Assembly: GCA_002238665.1 (NCBI GenBank)
Contig: MPMU01000016.1
Location: 1-37,737, forward strand
Length of the DNA stretch: 37,737 nt
Source of the DNA: Gammaproteobacteria bacterium bin55
GTDB lineage: Bacteria; Pseudomonadota; Gammaproteobacteria; Pseudomonadales; Azotimanducaceae
Direction: 5' to 3'
This document shows positions 26,950 to 36,243 of this stretch, one piece after another. Position 1 is the stretch's first letter. Each line of letters starts with the position of its first letter. Made by a program: the position numbers and the translations under genes. The notes under the pieces are model-generated. The model did not search any database. It saw nothing but the letters and a program-made list of their open reading frames with translations, and had not been told where the DNA came from.

Positions 26950-28572
26950 ATGAAAATTCTGAATATAAACATAACCGCACAGCTGATTGCGACGATGTTC
27001 CTACTAAGTTCGCAGTTTGTTTCGGGTCAGATAACCGTACCTCAAGCTGATCTTGGTGGCGATCCAACGACGAAGATCGTTGGTGACCACGTCTTGATTC
27101 GCGCTGCAATGCAAACCTCGGTTTGGTTTAAAGATTCATACATCATCGTCGACTATGCATCTCCCTACGCGTTGCAGATGAATCAGTCAACATTTGAGAC
27201 TCTTCAGTACGCAGAAGATGACACAATCCTGCAAATCGTCGAACCAGGGTTTCGTCTTGACGTGCCTCGAGAGGGGATCATCCGAGAGAAAGGCGCTCGC
27301 ACAGCAAATCTAACGGCAATCCACGATAACGAACTGGAACAACAGGAAATCACGGCAATCATCGGCTGGCCAATGCTCAAGAACTTTCATCTCACATTGA
27401 AGGTCGACAACGAATCCCTGTCGCTTTCAGCCGCGGACGAAAAAACGTTTGAACAAGCACAACAAGAAGCAGATGTGACGGTTCGAGGTTTGCAGATCAT
27501 TGACGATAGTCTTTTCTTTCCCGTACAGTACGGCGAATCTCAGATCGGGTTTTCCAAGTTCAATACCGCTGGTTACCACACTTACGTGAACTCAACCATT
27601 GTTGACCCAATCGACGAGGTAGATTCGCTAGCGATCCGAATGGAGGGACAGATTACGCTGAATCTCTCTGGAAAGGTGGCCTTATTTCCACGGGATCTGG
27701 AAGCAGAGGAAGATGCCCGATATCAAGCTGAATTAGAAGCGGAACATACCCTGAAGAAAATGCTAGAGGAACAAAACGCAGATTTTCCTCCGTCAGAACT
27801 CGCTCAGGAAGCTGATATTCCGTCGGGAATTTGGTTACTTACTACCGGGATGAGCTTTTTGAAAGGCTACCAGATCGATTTAAATCCTCAGAATAACTAC
27901 ATTGCATTCACTGCAGTTGATCCGAACCAATATTCAATTGCAGATCACTTGTTTTATCAAGCAACCTACGCGCAGGATCTCAGCGCTTTAAACGCCTATC
28001 TTCAGGCCTACCCTGCTGATCGGAATGTGCTAGAAGCAGTAGAGTTAGGCATCGAATGGGGATTGAGTGCTAATGCCTCGGATAAAGAGCTGATGGGCTT
28101 GTTGGAGTATGCGGTGGAGGCTTCTCAAGAACGTAGAAGATTTATTCTTCTCGCTCAGAATGCCGCCAATATCTACAACCTTGGTACCAACTGTAGCCAA
28201 CGGCGAGAGCTTGTGATAACCGTCGCTGAGAGAGCTATGGAATACATCAGCTTGTCTCAAACTCCGCGGATTCGGCAAAACGTTCAAATGATGCTGGGAG
28301 ATTGCTATTTGGCCAAAGCAGACGCCATGAATGCTTGGAGGTACTTTCTTAGTGCTGCGTTCAATGGCGACCCCAATCTGGACGGGGTCGTTCGCCACGA
28401 ACTAGGTAGAGCGTACGAAGCTCAGGGTCGATTAAGACGTGCATACTCAAGTTACTCGAGAGCGCTGGAAAAAAACCTCCCACAGGAAATGATCGCATCG
28501 GCGAACGAAGCAATGGAGAGAATCTCTCCACAATTAGCACCCGACGATCCGTTACTGACCAAAGAACCCTGA
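26950..28572 (+). CDS. Secreted protein: retropepsin-like domain followed by TPR-like helices
   Basis: This 540-residue protein has a signal peptide (LIATMFLLSSQFVSG, cleavage near residue 26). Residues 40-325 resemble the retropepsin-like aspartyl-protease fold in two halves. The first has IIVDYASPYALQM, where a DTG active site would be expected, and the hallmark IIGWPMLKNFHLTLKVDN. The second has GMSFLKGYQIDLNPQNNYIAF. The active-site positions read D-Y-A and probably N-S-T, so catalysis looks lost. Residues 330-530 are TPR-like helices (LGDCYLAKADAMNAWRYFL, LGRAYEAQGRLRRAYSSYS). It is the first gene of a tight operon, 7 bp before the next start, with a weak ribosome binding site. A scaffold or binding role in the periplasm is plausible. 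Confidence 0.65.
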   Translation: MKILNINITAQLIATMFLLSSQFVSGQITVPQADLGGDPTTKIVGDHVLIRAAMQTSVWFKDSYIIVDYASPYALQMNQSTFETLQYAEDDTILQIVEPGFRLDVPREGIIREKGARTANLTAIHDNELEQQEITAIIGWPMLKNFHLTLKVDNESLSLSAADEKTFEQAQQEADVTVRGLQIIDDSLFFPVQYGESQIGFSKFNTAGYHTYVNSTIVDPIDEVDSLAIRMEGQITLNLSGKVALFPRDLEAEEDARYQAELEAEHTLKKMLEEQNADFPPSELAQEADIPSGIWLLTTGMSFLKGYQIDLNPQNNYIAFTAVDPNQYSIADHLFYQATYAQDLSALNAYLQAYPADRNVLEAVELGIEWGLSANASDKELMGLLEYAVEASQERRRFILLAQNAANIYNLGTNCSQRRELVITVAERAMEYISLSQTPRIRQNVQMMLGDCYLAKADAMNAWRYFLSAAFNGDPNLDGVVRHELGRAYEAQGRLRRAYSSYSRALEKNLPQEMIASANEAMERISPQLAPDDPLLTKEP

Positions 28573-28579
28573 TTTGCCC

Positions 28580-30076
28580 GTGAACGCCGCAGAATACCAA
28601 GAGGCACTGGATCGACTCGTTGCGACTGGACGTAAAAGGTTGCGCAGATTCGTAATCAAAAAGGAGGTTCAGAATTTAGGAGTGTGGGCACTATACGCGA
28701 TTGCGACTGCATCTGTCCTAATCCTGTTAATGACTGGGATTCATGCTGTTGTGCCGCACAAGTTTGTAGAAGTCGGATGGCAAGAGCTTCTTTATCTTCC
28801 CGTAGCTGGATTGGCTTTGTTCTGCCTTATTCGACTGATCTTTCCATTTAAGGATCAAACAGTCGAACGGGCGTGGGCATTAGCGCTTTACGACAAGCAA
28901 CTGGAACTTAAAGATGATCTTCAAATCGTTGATGAGTTTCTTCAGTCCAATGACAGAACTGACTTCCAAAACGCAGCAATCGCAGGGTCAAAGCATCAGA
29001 TAGAAGCCGCGATAGATTTTGACTTGAAACCAGTGTCCTTTGGCAAAGTTCATTTTCGGCGCCCCCGTTGGATTGAATGCATGGTTTCACTGGTACTCCT
29101 GATGGCAGCTTCCTTTGCGTTGGCATTGAATTCGTTCGAGTTACTCACCTCAGAATTAACGGTTGACACTGTGAAAGTAGCAGATGCAGACCAACAACCA
29201 AATCAATCAGATGAGTCAGCAGCGCAGAACGAAAATCCAGAACGTTCTTCGGATGAAATGTCCAGTGATAACTTCATTGCTCTGGTCTCATCCAGTAAAT
29301 CGCTCACTTCAAGGTTGCAAGATCCTACCAATCAAGAACCTGGGGCACAGACTACATCGCAGCAACCCAACATTTCTGCGAATGCTGATAGTCAATCGAC
29401 GCAATCAAGTAATAGCCAGCAATCTACTGGCTTTAAATCAGACAGTGACCCTCAAGAGGAAAATCCACATTCTCAATCAAAAAAGAACAAAGAGTCTGAT
29501 AAAGAACAACAACCAAAAGCCCCTTCTCCTTCCCCTGAGATGTCAAGTAATCAGCTGAGCGGAACATCCAAATCTTCCTCTAGTAGCAAGGTGTCGACAT
29601 CTTCCTCCGACAGTAGCAATTTCCCTACGAGGGAAGACAATGACCTTGATGAGGAATCAATGGAGTCAGAGGATGAAGAAGATGAAGAACAAGATGCAGG
29701 GGCATCATCCAAGCCAATGATTGAACAAAGAAAAGCACCTGCAGACCGACAACTTTCACCTTCAGGTGCAGGTCCGCAACAAGAGAATCCAGATGCCAAT
29801 GGACGTAGCGGTGCCGGTGGCTTGAAAAAGACCAGGGGTGTCGCGGCAAAACTGCTTGGCGTTCCAATGCCCGATCAACTCTCCGGACACACCAATCCTG
29901 GTCGCATGAAAATCAGTCGAAAGAATTCAGAACCTAACGTACAGCTCCAAGACCTAGTCGGTGCTGATTCCCAAGGCACATTCGATCAAAGTATCGGTGC
30001 CATACCACAACCCAAAATCAATCCATGGATGAAGAGACTGATACAAGACTATTTCAGTCCTCCAGAAGCCATTTAA
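28580..30076 (+). CDS. Inner-membrane protein with three TM segments and long Ser/Gln/Glu-rich tail
   Basis: This protein is about 499 residues. Two membrane segments lie near residues 33-55 and 70-90. A charged stretch follows (ERAWALALYDKQLELKDD, with the look of DUF4175-type proteins), then a third segment near 166-185. The next ~210 residues are extremely low in complexity: Ser, Gln, Asn, Lys, then an Asp/Glu run. The last 90 residues are more regular (GLKKTRGVAAKLLGVP, NPWMKRLIQDYFSPPEAI). No catalytic motif is seen. The start is a GTG at 28580; a TTG at 28574 in the same frame is possible. It lies just upstream of the MoxR gene (13 bp) and is probably a membrane component of that module. 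Confidence 0.7.
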   Translation: MNAAEYQEALDRLVATGRKRLRRFVIKKEVQNLGVWALYAIATASVLILLMTGIHAVVPHKFVEVGWQELLYLPVAGLALFCLIRLIFPFKDQTVERAWALALYDKQLELKDDLQIVDEFLQSNDRTDFQNAAIAGSKHQIEAAIDFDLKPVSFGKVHFRRPRWIECMVSLVLLMAASFALALNSFELLTSELTVDTVKVADADQQPNQSDESAAQNENPERSSDEMSSDNFIALVSSSKSLTSRLQDPTNQEPGAQTTSQQPNISANADSQSTQSSNSQQSTGFKSDSDPQEENPHSQSKKNKESDKEQQPKAPSPSPEMSSNQLSGTSKSSSSSKVSTSSSDSSNFPTREDNDLDEESMESEDEEDEEQDAGASSKPMIEQRKAPADRQLSPSGAGPQQENPDANGRSGAGGLKKTRGVAAKLLGVPMPDQLSGHTNPGRMKISRKNSEPNVQLQDLVGADSQGTFDQSIGAIPQPKINPWMKRLIQDYFSPPEAI

Positions 30077-30089
30077 ATAAAGAGTCTTT

Positions 30090-31112
30090 ATGCAAGAATC
30101 AAGCCTAGGAGGCAGTGCAACCGCGGTAGCACAAGCTTCAGACTTTAATGCTACTTTCCAGACAATTAAGGAGGAAGTGGCCAAATACATCGTGAGTCAG
30201 GAGGACGTCATTGAGGGTGTCCTGACTGCTCTGATCGCAGGCGGTCACGTTCTACTAGAGGGTGTCCCTGGAATAGGCAAGACATTACTCGTGCGTACGT
30301 TGAGTGAAGCAGTAAGCATGAAATTTTCGCGAATTCAGTTCACGCCAGATCTAATGCCTGCTGACATTCAAGGAACGATGATCTTGCAAGACTCGGAGGC
30401 AGGGCACCCCACATTGCAGTTCAGGGAAGGTCCCTTGGTTGCCAATCTGGTACTAGCCGATGAAATTAATCGTGCAACCCCAAAGACGCAATCAGCATTA
30501 CTTGAGGCTATGCAAGAGCATCAGATCACGGTAAGCAATAACACAATCACGTTACCTGAGCCTTATTGTGTCATGGCTACGCAGAACCCAGTGGAACAGG
30601 AAGGGACTTATCCTTTGCCTGAAGCACAACTAGATCGCTTTCTACTGAAAATATTAGTGACCTATCCGGAAGAAACTGCCTATCACGAGATCATTGATCG
30701 TACGACCGGTGAATCTGAGCCGGAAATACGTCCAGTCTGTGATGCAGACACGATTCTCAAAATGCGCTCAGTCGCCCGTGCCGTAGCCGTTCCAGAGGTT
30801 GCTAAGAATTTCGCCATCAGGTTAGTCATGGCTACCCAGCCTGGCAGCAGCTATGCATCACACCTAACCAATGAGTACGTTATGTTGGGTTCCAGTCCTC
30901 GAGGAGCGCAAAGTCTAATTTTGGCAAGTAAGGTAAGAGCTCTGTTGGACGATAGATACGCGGTCAGCACCGATGACATTAATGCCGTTGCCAAGCCAGT
31001 ACTCAGACATCGAATCGTGCTTAATTTCAGCGCGCAAGCAAACAACGTTACTGCAGATGAAGTGCTCGATCAAGTCCTGACCAAGATCAAACACCCGAAT
31101 CACGTCGAGTAG
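30090..31112 (+). CDS. MoxR-family AAA+ ATPase
   Basis: This 340-residue cytosolic ATPase has Walker A GVPGIGKT (58-65), Walker B VLADEINRATPKTQ (Asp124, Glu125), sensor 1 ATQNP (163-167) and an arginine-finger region EAQLDRFLLK. The length and the PLPEAQLDRF motif are diagnostic for MoxR. The family works as chaperone-like ATPases that assemble or activate protein complexes together with VWA-domain partners. Those partners are encoded directly downstream (DUF58, BatA-like, VWA/GATase). The ATG at 30090-30092 follows the previous stop by 13 bp. The gene order moxR-DUF58-VWA is the classic neighbourhood of the MoxR Proper subfamily. Confidence 0.95.
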   Translation: MQESSLGGSATAVAQASDFNATFQTIKEEVAKYIVSQEDVIEGVLTALIAGGHVLLEGVPGIGKTLLVRTLSEAVSMKFSRIQFTPDLMPADIQGTMILQDSEAGHPTLQFREGPLVANLVLADEINRATPKTQSALLEAMQEHQITVSNNTITLPEPYCVMATQNPVEQEGTYPLPEAQLDRFLLKILVTYPEETAYHEIIDRTTGESEPEIRPVCDADTILKMRSVARAVAVPEVAKNFAIRLVMATQPGSSYASHLTNEYVMLGSSPRGAQSLILASKVRALLDDRYAVSTDDINAVAKPVLRHRIVLNFSAQANNVTADEVLDQVLTKIKHPNHVE

Positions 31113-31123
31113 TCCATTCAATC

Positions 31124-32023
31124 ATGGCTCAAGAACTAAGTTTTGAGGAGCTATTCGATACGGAGTTCCTGAGCGCGCTTGAAGCGTTTACACTGAGAGC
31201 AAAACGGGTTCCGCAAGGCGGTTTTTTCGCGAATCAGAACTCCCCCTCAAGAGGTAGTGGTTTGGAGTTTCAGGATTTCAAAGCCTATGTACCTGGCGAC
31301 GATATTCGAGCTATAGATCTCAATATATACCAACGTCTTGGCAAGCTCTTTATCCGAATCTTCGAAGAACAACGGAACTTACCGATCTATTTGCTTGTTG
31401 ATCAGTCAGCCAGCATGTACCTTGAGGATTCCTCCCGGATTATCGCAGGTCTACGAAGCGCGCTCGCGCTAACGTCGCTTTCACTTAGCCAACACGATAG
31501 TGTGGCTCTCTATTCATTTACCGATCAACTGCATACACTAACTCGCTCAAGAACGGGTAAACACAATCTCATTCCAATCGCCAGACTCATGTCTGAGCTA
31601 TATCAAGGTACAACGACTGATCTTTCTGATTCACTAGCTGAGTTTGGCCAATACAAGCTTCGAAGAGGGTTGCTCGTAGTGATTTCCGACTTCTTTGATC
31701 CAATGGTTTTTGAGGATTTTGCACGTAGATTGCGCCTCGTGAAACATCGATCGATATTGATCCAATTAGTCAAAGATTCGGATGGCGACCCTACCCTACA
31801 AGCAGAACTGAACGGCGATGTTCGACTTCTCGATTGTGAAACGAATATAGGTCTGGATATATCGATCGACCCGGTTGTCTTGACTCGATACCGCAATGCA
31901 TACCAAGACTTCACACGAAAACTTGCTAACGACGCAGCTGCCAGCAACTCTGGATTGTTGGTTGTCAATGTCGAGCAGGATGTTCTGAAGCAGCTTAGTT
32001 CGATGTTCCAGTACCCGGTCTAG
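31124..32023 (+). CDS. DUF58 domain protein (MoxR partner)
   Basis: This 299-residue protein has the DUF58 hallmark: a GSGLEFQDFKAYVPGDDIRA segment, then IDLNIYQRLGKLFIRIFEEQ, then a VWA-like strand YLLVDQSASMYLE. The D93-x-S-x-S97 motif can bind a metal ion, as in VWA MIDAS sites. No signal peptide or clear membrane segment is seen, so it is probably cytosolic or peripheral. DUF58 genes almost always follow moxR, and the function is thought to be as substrate or adaptor for the ATPase. It starts 11 bp after the moxR stop without an obvious ribosome binding site and ends 5 bp before the next start. Confidence 0.92.
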   Translation: MAQELSFEELFDTEFLSALEAFTLRAKRVPQGGFFANQNSPSRGSGLEFQDFKAYVPGDDIRAIDLNIYQRLGKLFIRIFEEQRNLPIYLLVDQSASMYLEDSSRIIAGLRSALALTSLSLSQHDSVALYSFTDQLHTLTRSRTGKHNLIPIARLMSELYQGTTTDLSDSLAEFGQYKLRRGLLVVISDFFDPMVFEDFARRLRLVKHRSILIQLVKDSDGDPTLQAELNGDVRLLDCETNIGLDISIDPVVLTRYRNAYQDFTRKLANDAAASNSGLLVVNVEQDVLKQLSSMFQYPV

Positions 32024-32028
32024 ATTCA

Positions 32029-33753
32029 GTGACGTTTCTCTTTTTACCAACTCTCGTCGTTCTAGGCGGTATCGCTACCATTGCTGTTGGGCTATATCTT
32101 CTACAACAGCTACGACCGAGAAACACGGAAGTTACGGTACCTACCCTTATGTTTTGGCAGGCATCCGTCAGAGACGTTCCGGTTCGTGTTTTTCGAGACC
32201 GATTTAGACATTGGTGGGCATATTTGTTAATTCTGGCGATATGTACTTTATTGTGGCTGGCACTCGCGGACCCTGAAAGAGAAACAGGTGAGCAGGTCGG
32301 CTTTCATGTTCTGTATCTAGATGGATCAGCATACACCTCAAATATCGAAGACTTTGAACGTGCGAAAGATCTATTACTAGCAGACTTGGCGAACCTACCT
32401 GAGCACCAACGTGAGGTGTATCTTGGGGCCGCAAGGACCCTGAAAATACTTAATAAAGGAGAACACCACAGCATTGCCGGGAGAAGGTTACAGGACATTC
32501 AACCTGACGGATCAGTCTCACCTTTAAGTGACTTTTTAAGACTCTTAGGTACCACTGATCAGATCCCAAACGGTACCCGCTTGGTCGTTTATGGGGATGT
32601 AATGCTTGACGATACAGTTTTCGCATCGCTTCCCAAAAACATGTCCATCGTTCAACAACCGATCACCACGGAAGAATCCGTCAATTGGGGAATCACTTCT
32701 TTAGGGTGGAGTCCTTCCTCAACGGGTTCAGTGGAAATGGTTGATGTACTGGTCGAATTTGCTAGTTCGTCTAAGGTCTCTTTAGATCCCCCAACGCTCA
32801 CTATTCTCGTAAACGGTGAGGCACTCTCAAAGGATTCCTGGATAGAGACTGCCGTACAATCGTACCTAATTCCGGGAGTTCGTGCCGACGGATCACTACT
32901 GACGGCCACGCTGGATGTCGAAGATCGATTTACAGTAGATAACTCCGCCCGCCTACGGTTACCGTTGAAGCGGCTGATTCCTGTATTTGTGGATTCGGAA
33001 ATTGACTCTTCACTCTATAAGGTCATTGCCTCTGACCCTGGTATTGTCATCGTGCAATCCGGGGAGCAAGTTCGTGTCGAGCAAGGCACAGCGGATGCAC
33101 CTTCCAGCAACCCCGTACTCCGGGTTGTTCCCAACCGTGCGCTTGATTCCATGGTGACTTTTGGTATTCCGGCTCGATACGACGATGCCAGCAAGTTGCG
33201 ATCTGCATCCCTCGGATTAGGAATGGATCAGATTGAGACAGCCAAGCACGATGGGGCAGAAAGAGAACGATTTCTAATCGGATTTGAGACTACCGAAGTT
33301 CGCACACTCACCATTGAAGATGGGTTACTGAGTAAGGATATCGCCTTCACAAATTCATCGGCTTTTCCCGTTTTCATCGCCAAAGCCATTCGCTGGCTCG
33401 GCGATGAATCAGCGCAATATGCCTTCGTAGCGGCGGGTCAACCCCTTGTGGTAGGCAATGATTTGGATTCTCTTGCTGTATCAAACGAATTAGCATCTGC
33501 CTTGCTCGGAAGTGAATTCATTCCGGTGCGACCGACATCCGAAGCTACCGCCCCCTCGGCAACTTTAGCTGTATCTCTTCTTGATTCCGGTATTACCGAA
33601 CTAATTGGTACCGTTGGTGAACAGCCGCAGTCAGACCAATTGCCTCAATCAAGGTCAGACATTTGGGGAAACATTGGACCTTGGTTGGTCGGTCTGGCAA
33701 TTTTGTTGTTAGCCCTTGAATGGTTCCTCTACCAACGCAGACTCATTCCCTGA
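32029..33753 (+). CDS. BatA-like membrane protein (N-terminal double-TM domain)
   Basis: This 574-residue protein has an N-terminal pair of membrane segments (about 3-25 and 62-82), separated by the basic linker RPRNTEVTVPTLMFWQ. This is the pattern of the aerotolerance-family N-terminal domain (TIGR02226-type) found in BatA. The middle 450 residues are beta-rich and probably periplasmic, with a receptor-like stretch (SVEMVDVLVEFASSSKVS). A last membrane segment sits at about 550-570 (GPWLVGLAILLLALEWF). The start is a GTG at 32029. No clear MIDAS motif is seen. The stop overlaps the next gene by one base (TGATG), so the two are co-translated. Confidence 0.75.
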   Translation: MTFLFLPTLVVLGGIATIAVGLYLLQQLRPRNTEVTVPTLMFWQASVRDVPVRVFRDRFRHWWAYLLILAICTLLWLALADPERETGEQVGFHVLYLDGSAYTSNIEDFERAKDLLLADLANLPEHQREVYLGAARTLKILNKGEHHSIAGRRLQDIQPDGSVSPLSDFLRLLGTTDQIPNGTRLVVYGDVMLDDTVFASLPKNMSIVQQPITTEESVNWGITSLGWSPSSTGSVEMVDVLVEFASSSKVSLDPPTLTILVNGEALSKDSWIETAVQSYLIPGVRADGSLLTATLDVEDRFTVDNSARLRLPLKRLIPVFVDSEIDSSLYKVIASDPGIVIVQSGEQVRVEQGTADAPSSNPVLRVVPNRALDSMVTFGIPARYDDASKLRSASLGLGMDQIETAKHDGAERERFLIGFETTEVRTLTIEDGLLSKDIAFTNSSAFPVFIAKAIRWLGDESAQYAFVAAGQPLVVGNDLDSLAVSNELASALLGSEFIPVRPTSEATAPSATLAVSLLDSGITELIGTVGEQPQSDQLPQSRSDIWGNIGPWLVGLAILLLALEWFLYQRRLIP

Positions 33754-36236
33754 TGGATTTCTCCTTCTCAGTACCGATCTTCGGCTTGCTAATTCTGCTG
33801 GTCCCGTTAGTTTGGTTTTTACCTCGACAACCTACGTTACGCGGTCAATCAATGCTACGCTCGATCTTACTCGTACTGTTGACGGTAGCTCTCATGCAAC
33901 CAGTTGTGCTCTCAAGTCAAGCCACGAAACATTTCGCCATTGTTCTAGATCAGTCCAACAGTCTAGACGAGGCGATCAAGGAGAATGCCCGGCAAACTAC
34001 GCTTGATTTGGTTGAGAATCTGAGCGCTGATGGCGACATTACGCTGGTCCAAATAGGAGGCCCAGGCGAAAATTTCACAGGTGTCCGAGCCATCCACATG
34101 GAGGACGAAAATCGCTCATCTCTATCCGATGGTCTAGCACTGGCAGCACAGGTAATCCCACTCGGTGTACAAGCGTCGATTACGTTAATTTCTGACGGAT
34201 TATCAACTGACACCCATTGGGGTATTCCTCTACAAGGAATCACCGAGCGTGCGATTCCCGTGAATTCGGTGTATTTAGAGAGTACTCACCAGGACTTGTA
34301 CCCATCCACTGTGCTCGCGCAAACCGCACGCCTTAATTCAGACATGGCCCTTGAAGTGGGCGTCGTTGGTACTGGATCAGACTTAATCCTCCAGGTCCTG
34401 GCCGACCAAGAAATTCTCACTGAGGATGTATTCGATGCTGAAACGAGCCCGACGACTCGAGTGCTTAGTTTTAAAGCACCTGAGAGAGCATTTGTCGAAC
34501 TCACAATCCAACTTGTGGTGGACGCGGCCATCGATTCAGACTTATCCAATAACACACTGAAGTCTGTTGTAGCAGTGCAACCAGCGTTTCGAATCCTGTA
34601 CGTTAGAGATCAAGAAAGTAACCAATTCGGTGACCTACAACGCCTGCTCGGAACTGGATTTCAAATTAGTAGCACATCGGTGACAGAGCTTGGAACGATA
34701 AATATTTCAGAATTCGATGTCGTGTGGCTTGATGATGTCCCTGCGGACTTGCTTTCGATAGATGTTCAGGAAAACCTGAAGCGGCTTGTAGCGACTGAGG
34801 GGATCGGATTGATCGTTTCAGGTGGAAAAAGATCCTTTGGTGATGGTGGATATTCGAAAGAACCGATTGCGGACGCTTTACCTATAAAAATACAAGGCAA
34901 ACAGGACAACATTGATCCGAGCGTCGCGTTAGCAATCATCCTTGATACGTCAGGGTCAATGGCAGGCTCTCGAATCGAATTAGCCAAACACATTGCCCGA
35001 GTTGCGGTTCGCCGCTTGCAGCCACATGATCGCATTGGCATCGTGGAGTTCTACGGGAATAAGCACTGGGCGGTGCCCATGCAACCAGCCTCCACCAAAA
35101 TTGAGATTGATCGAGCCATTGGCCGCATGAAAGCAATCGGCGGTACGGTCTTATATCCTGCTGTGCAAGAGGCGTACTACGGACTAAAGAATGTCAATAC
35201 ACGATTTAAGCACATTGTCCTAATTACCGATGCCGGCGTAGAAGATGCGAACTACGAAGCCATGGTGCGAAAGATCTCCAAAGATCGAATCAACGTAACC
35301 ACGATTCTTGTTGGGCAAGGCGGACACAACCTCATGATGTCCAATATTGCCAATTGGGGTCAAGGTCGGTTTTATTCGGTCGGCAATCAGTTTCAGTTAG
35401 TCGACCTAATTCTGAAACAACCCTCTTTAGCCACACCGCCTTTATTTAAGACTGGAGAATTCTCGCTCTCAACAAAATCCAACATGAGCTGGCTACAGGG
35501 CATAGAGGACGGTATACCTGCAATTGCTGGTTATTCCGAAGTAGAAAAACGGCCTAAAGCGCAGGTGCTGGTTAAAGAAGCGGAGACAGAGCATCCCATT
35601 CTTGCGTCGTGGCAATATGGACTAGGTAAAGTAACCACACTCACTACCGAACCGTTAGGTAGCAGTACTCAATCTTGGCAAGAGTGGCCAGAATATCCAG
35701 AGTTTCTTGGTCGATTAGTGGCATTAACCTCAACGAACCCAGATCCCTACAAGATAGATCTTCAGCGTCTAAACAATACGGTCTATGCCAGATTAGCAGG
35801 GCTTCAATCTGCCGAAGCTCCTTCATTAGTTCGTTTTCAAGATTCTGTAGCATCCCCCGAGTTCGCAGAACCTGTAGCTTTAGCACAAATGGCTCCTAAT
35901 CTATATCAGGCACGCTTCGATATACCCAACAACGAGACCATTTATCTAGGTATTGAGGACACAACCAAACAACGTTGGATCTATGCAGTGGACCAGGCTG
36001 CTTCAGATCAGTCGTTGGAATCACAAGTCCATCCCGAAGACGCCTTATCGCTACAAGATCTCGCGGAATTTACGGGAGGACAAGTATTGTCACAATCAAG
36101 CATTATGAGTCTAGAGAGCTTGAGCTTGAGTCCAGGTGAACTCTCGTTTGTCGTGACCAGGCTTTGGCCCTGGTTGGTTTTACTCGCCTTAATCGTCTAT
36201 TTCGGTGAGTTGGTCTATCGAAGGTGGCCGAGGTAA
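33753..36236 (+). CDS. Membrane protein with VWA domain and split GATase1-like domain
   Basis: This 827-residue protein has two N-terminal membrane segments (residues 6-22 and 37-55). A degenerate VWA-like part follows with DQSNS at 66-70. A flavodoxin/GATase1-like stretch (about 280-380, EFDVVWLDDVP, GIGLIVSGGKRSFGDGGY) leads into a complete VWA domain (about 392-560) whose MIDAS is Asp398-x-Ser400-x-Ser402, Thr465 and Asp493. After it the GATase-like fold resumes (ILASWQYGLGKVTTLTTE, 610-650). A C-terminal membrane segment is at about 800-820. The architecture equals that of VWA/glutamine-amidotransferase-like proteins in MoxR operons. The chosen ATG overlaps the previous stop (TGATG). An in-frame ATG at 33720 is less likely because the membrane segment begins right after 33753. 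Confidence 0.88.
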   Translation: MDFSFSVPIFGLLILLVPLVWFLPRQPTLRGQSMLRSILLVLLTVALMQPVVLSSQATKHFAIVLDQSNSLDEAIKENARQTTLDLVENLSADGDITLVQIGGPGENFTGVRAIHMEDENRSSLSDGLALAAQVIPLGVQASITLISDGLSTDTHWGIPLQGITERAIPVNSVYLESTHQDLYPSTVLAQTARLNSDMALEVGVVGTGSDLILQVLADQEILTEDVFDAETSPTTRVLSFKAPERAFVELTIQLVVDAAIDSDLSNNTLKSVVAVQPAFRILYVRDQESNQFGDLQRLLGTGFQISSTSVTELGTINISEFDVVWLDDVPADLLSIDVQENLKRLVATEGIGLIVSGGKRSFGDGGYSKEPIADALPIKIQGKQDNIDPSVALAIILDTSGSMAGSRIELAKHIARVAVRRLQPHDRIGIVEFYGNKHWAVPMQPASTKIEIDRAIGRMKAIGGTVLYPAVQEAYYGLKNVNTRFKHIVLITDAGVEDANYEAMVRKISKDRINVTTILVGQGGHNLMMSNIANWGQGRFYSVGNQFQLVDLILKQPSLATPPLFKTGEFSLSTKSNMSWLQGIEDGIPAIAGYSEVEKRPKAQVLVKEAETEHPILASWQYGLGKVTTLTTEPLGSSTQSWQEWPEYPEFLGRLVALTSTNPDPYKIDLQRLNNTVYARLAGLQSAEAPSLVRFQDSVASPEFAEPVALAQMAPNLYQARFDIPNNETIYLGIEDTTKQRWIYAVDQAASDQSLESQVHPEDALSLQDLAEFTGGQVLSQSSIMSLESLSLSPGELSFVVTRLWPWLVLLALIVYFGELVYRRWPR

Positions 36237-36243
36237 TCTAGAA

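Noticed and set aside
29184-29558. 124-codon frame inside the low-complexity tail gene
   Set aside because: It is a shifted reading of biased codons in the real gene; the operon spacing supports only the chosen frame.
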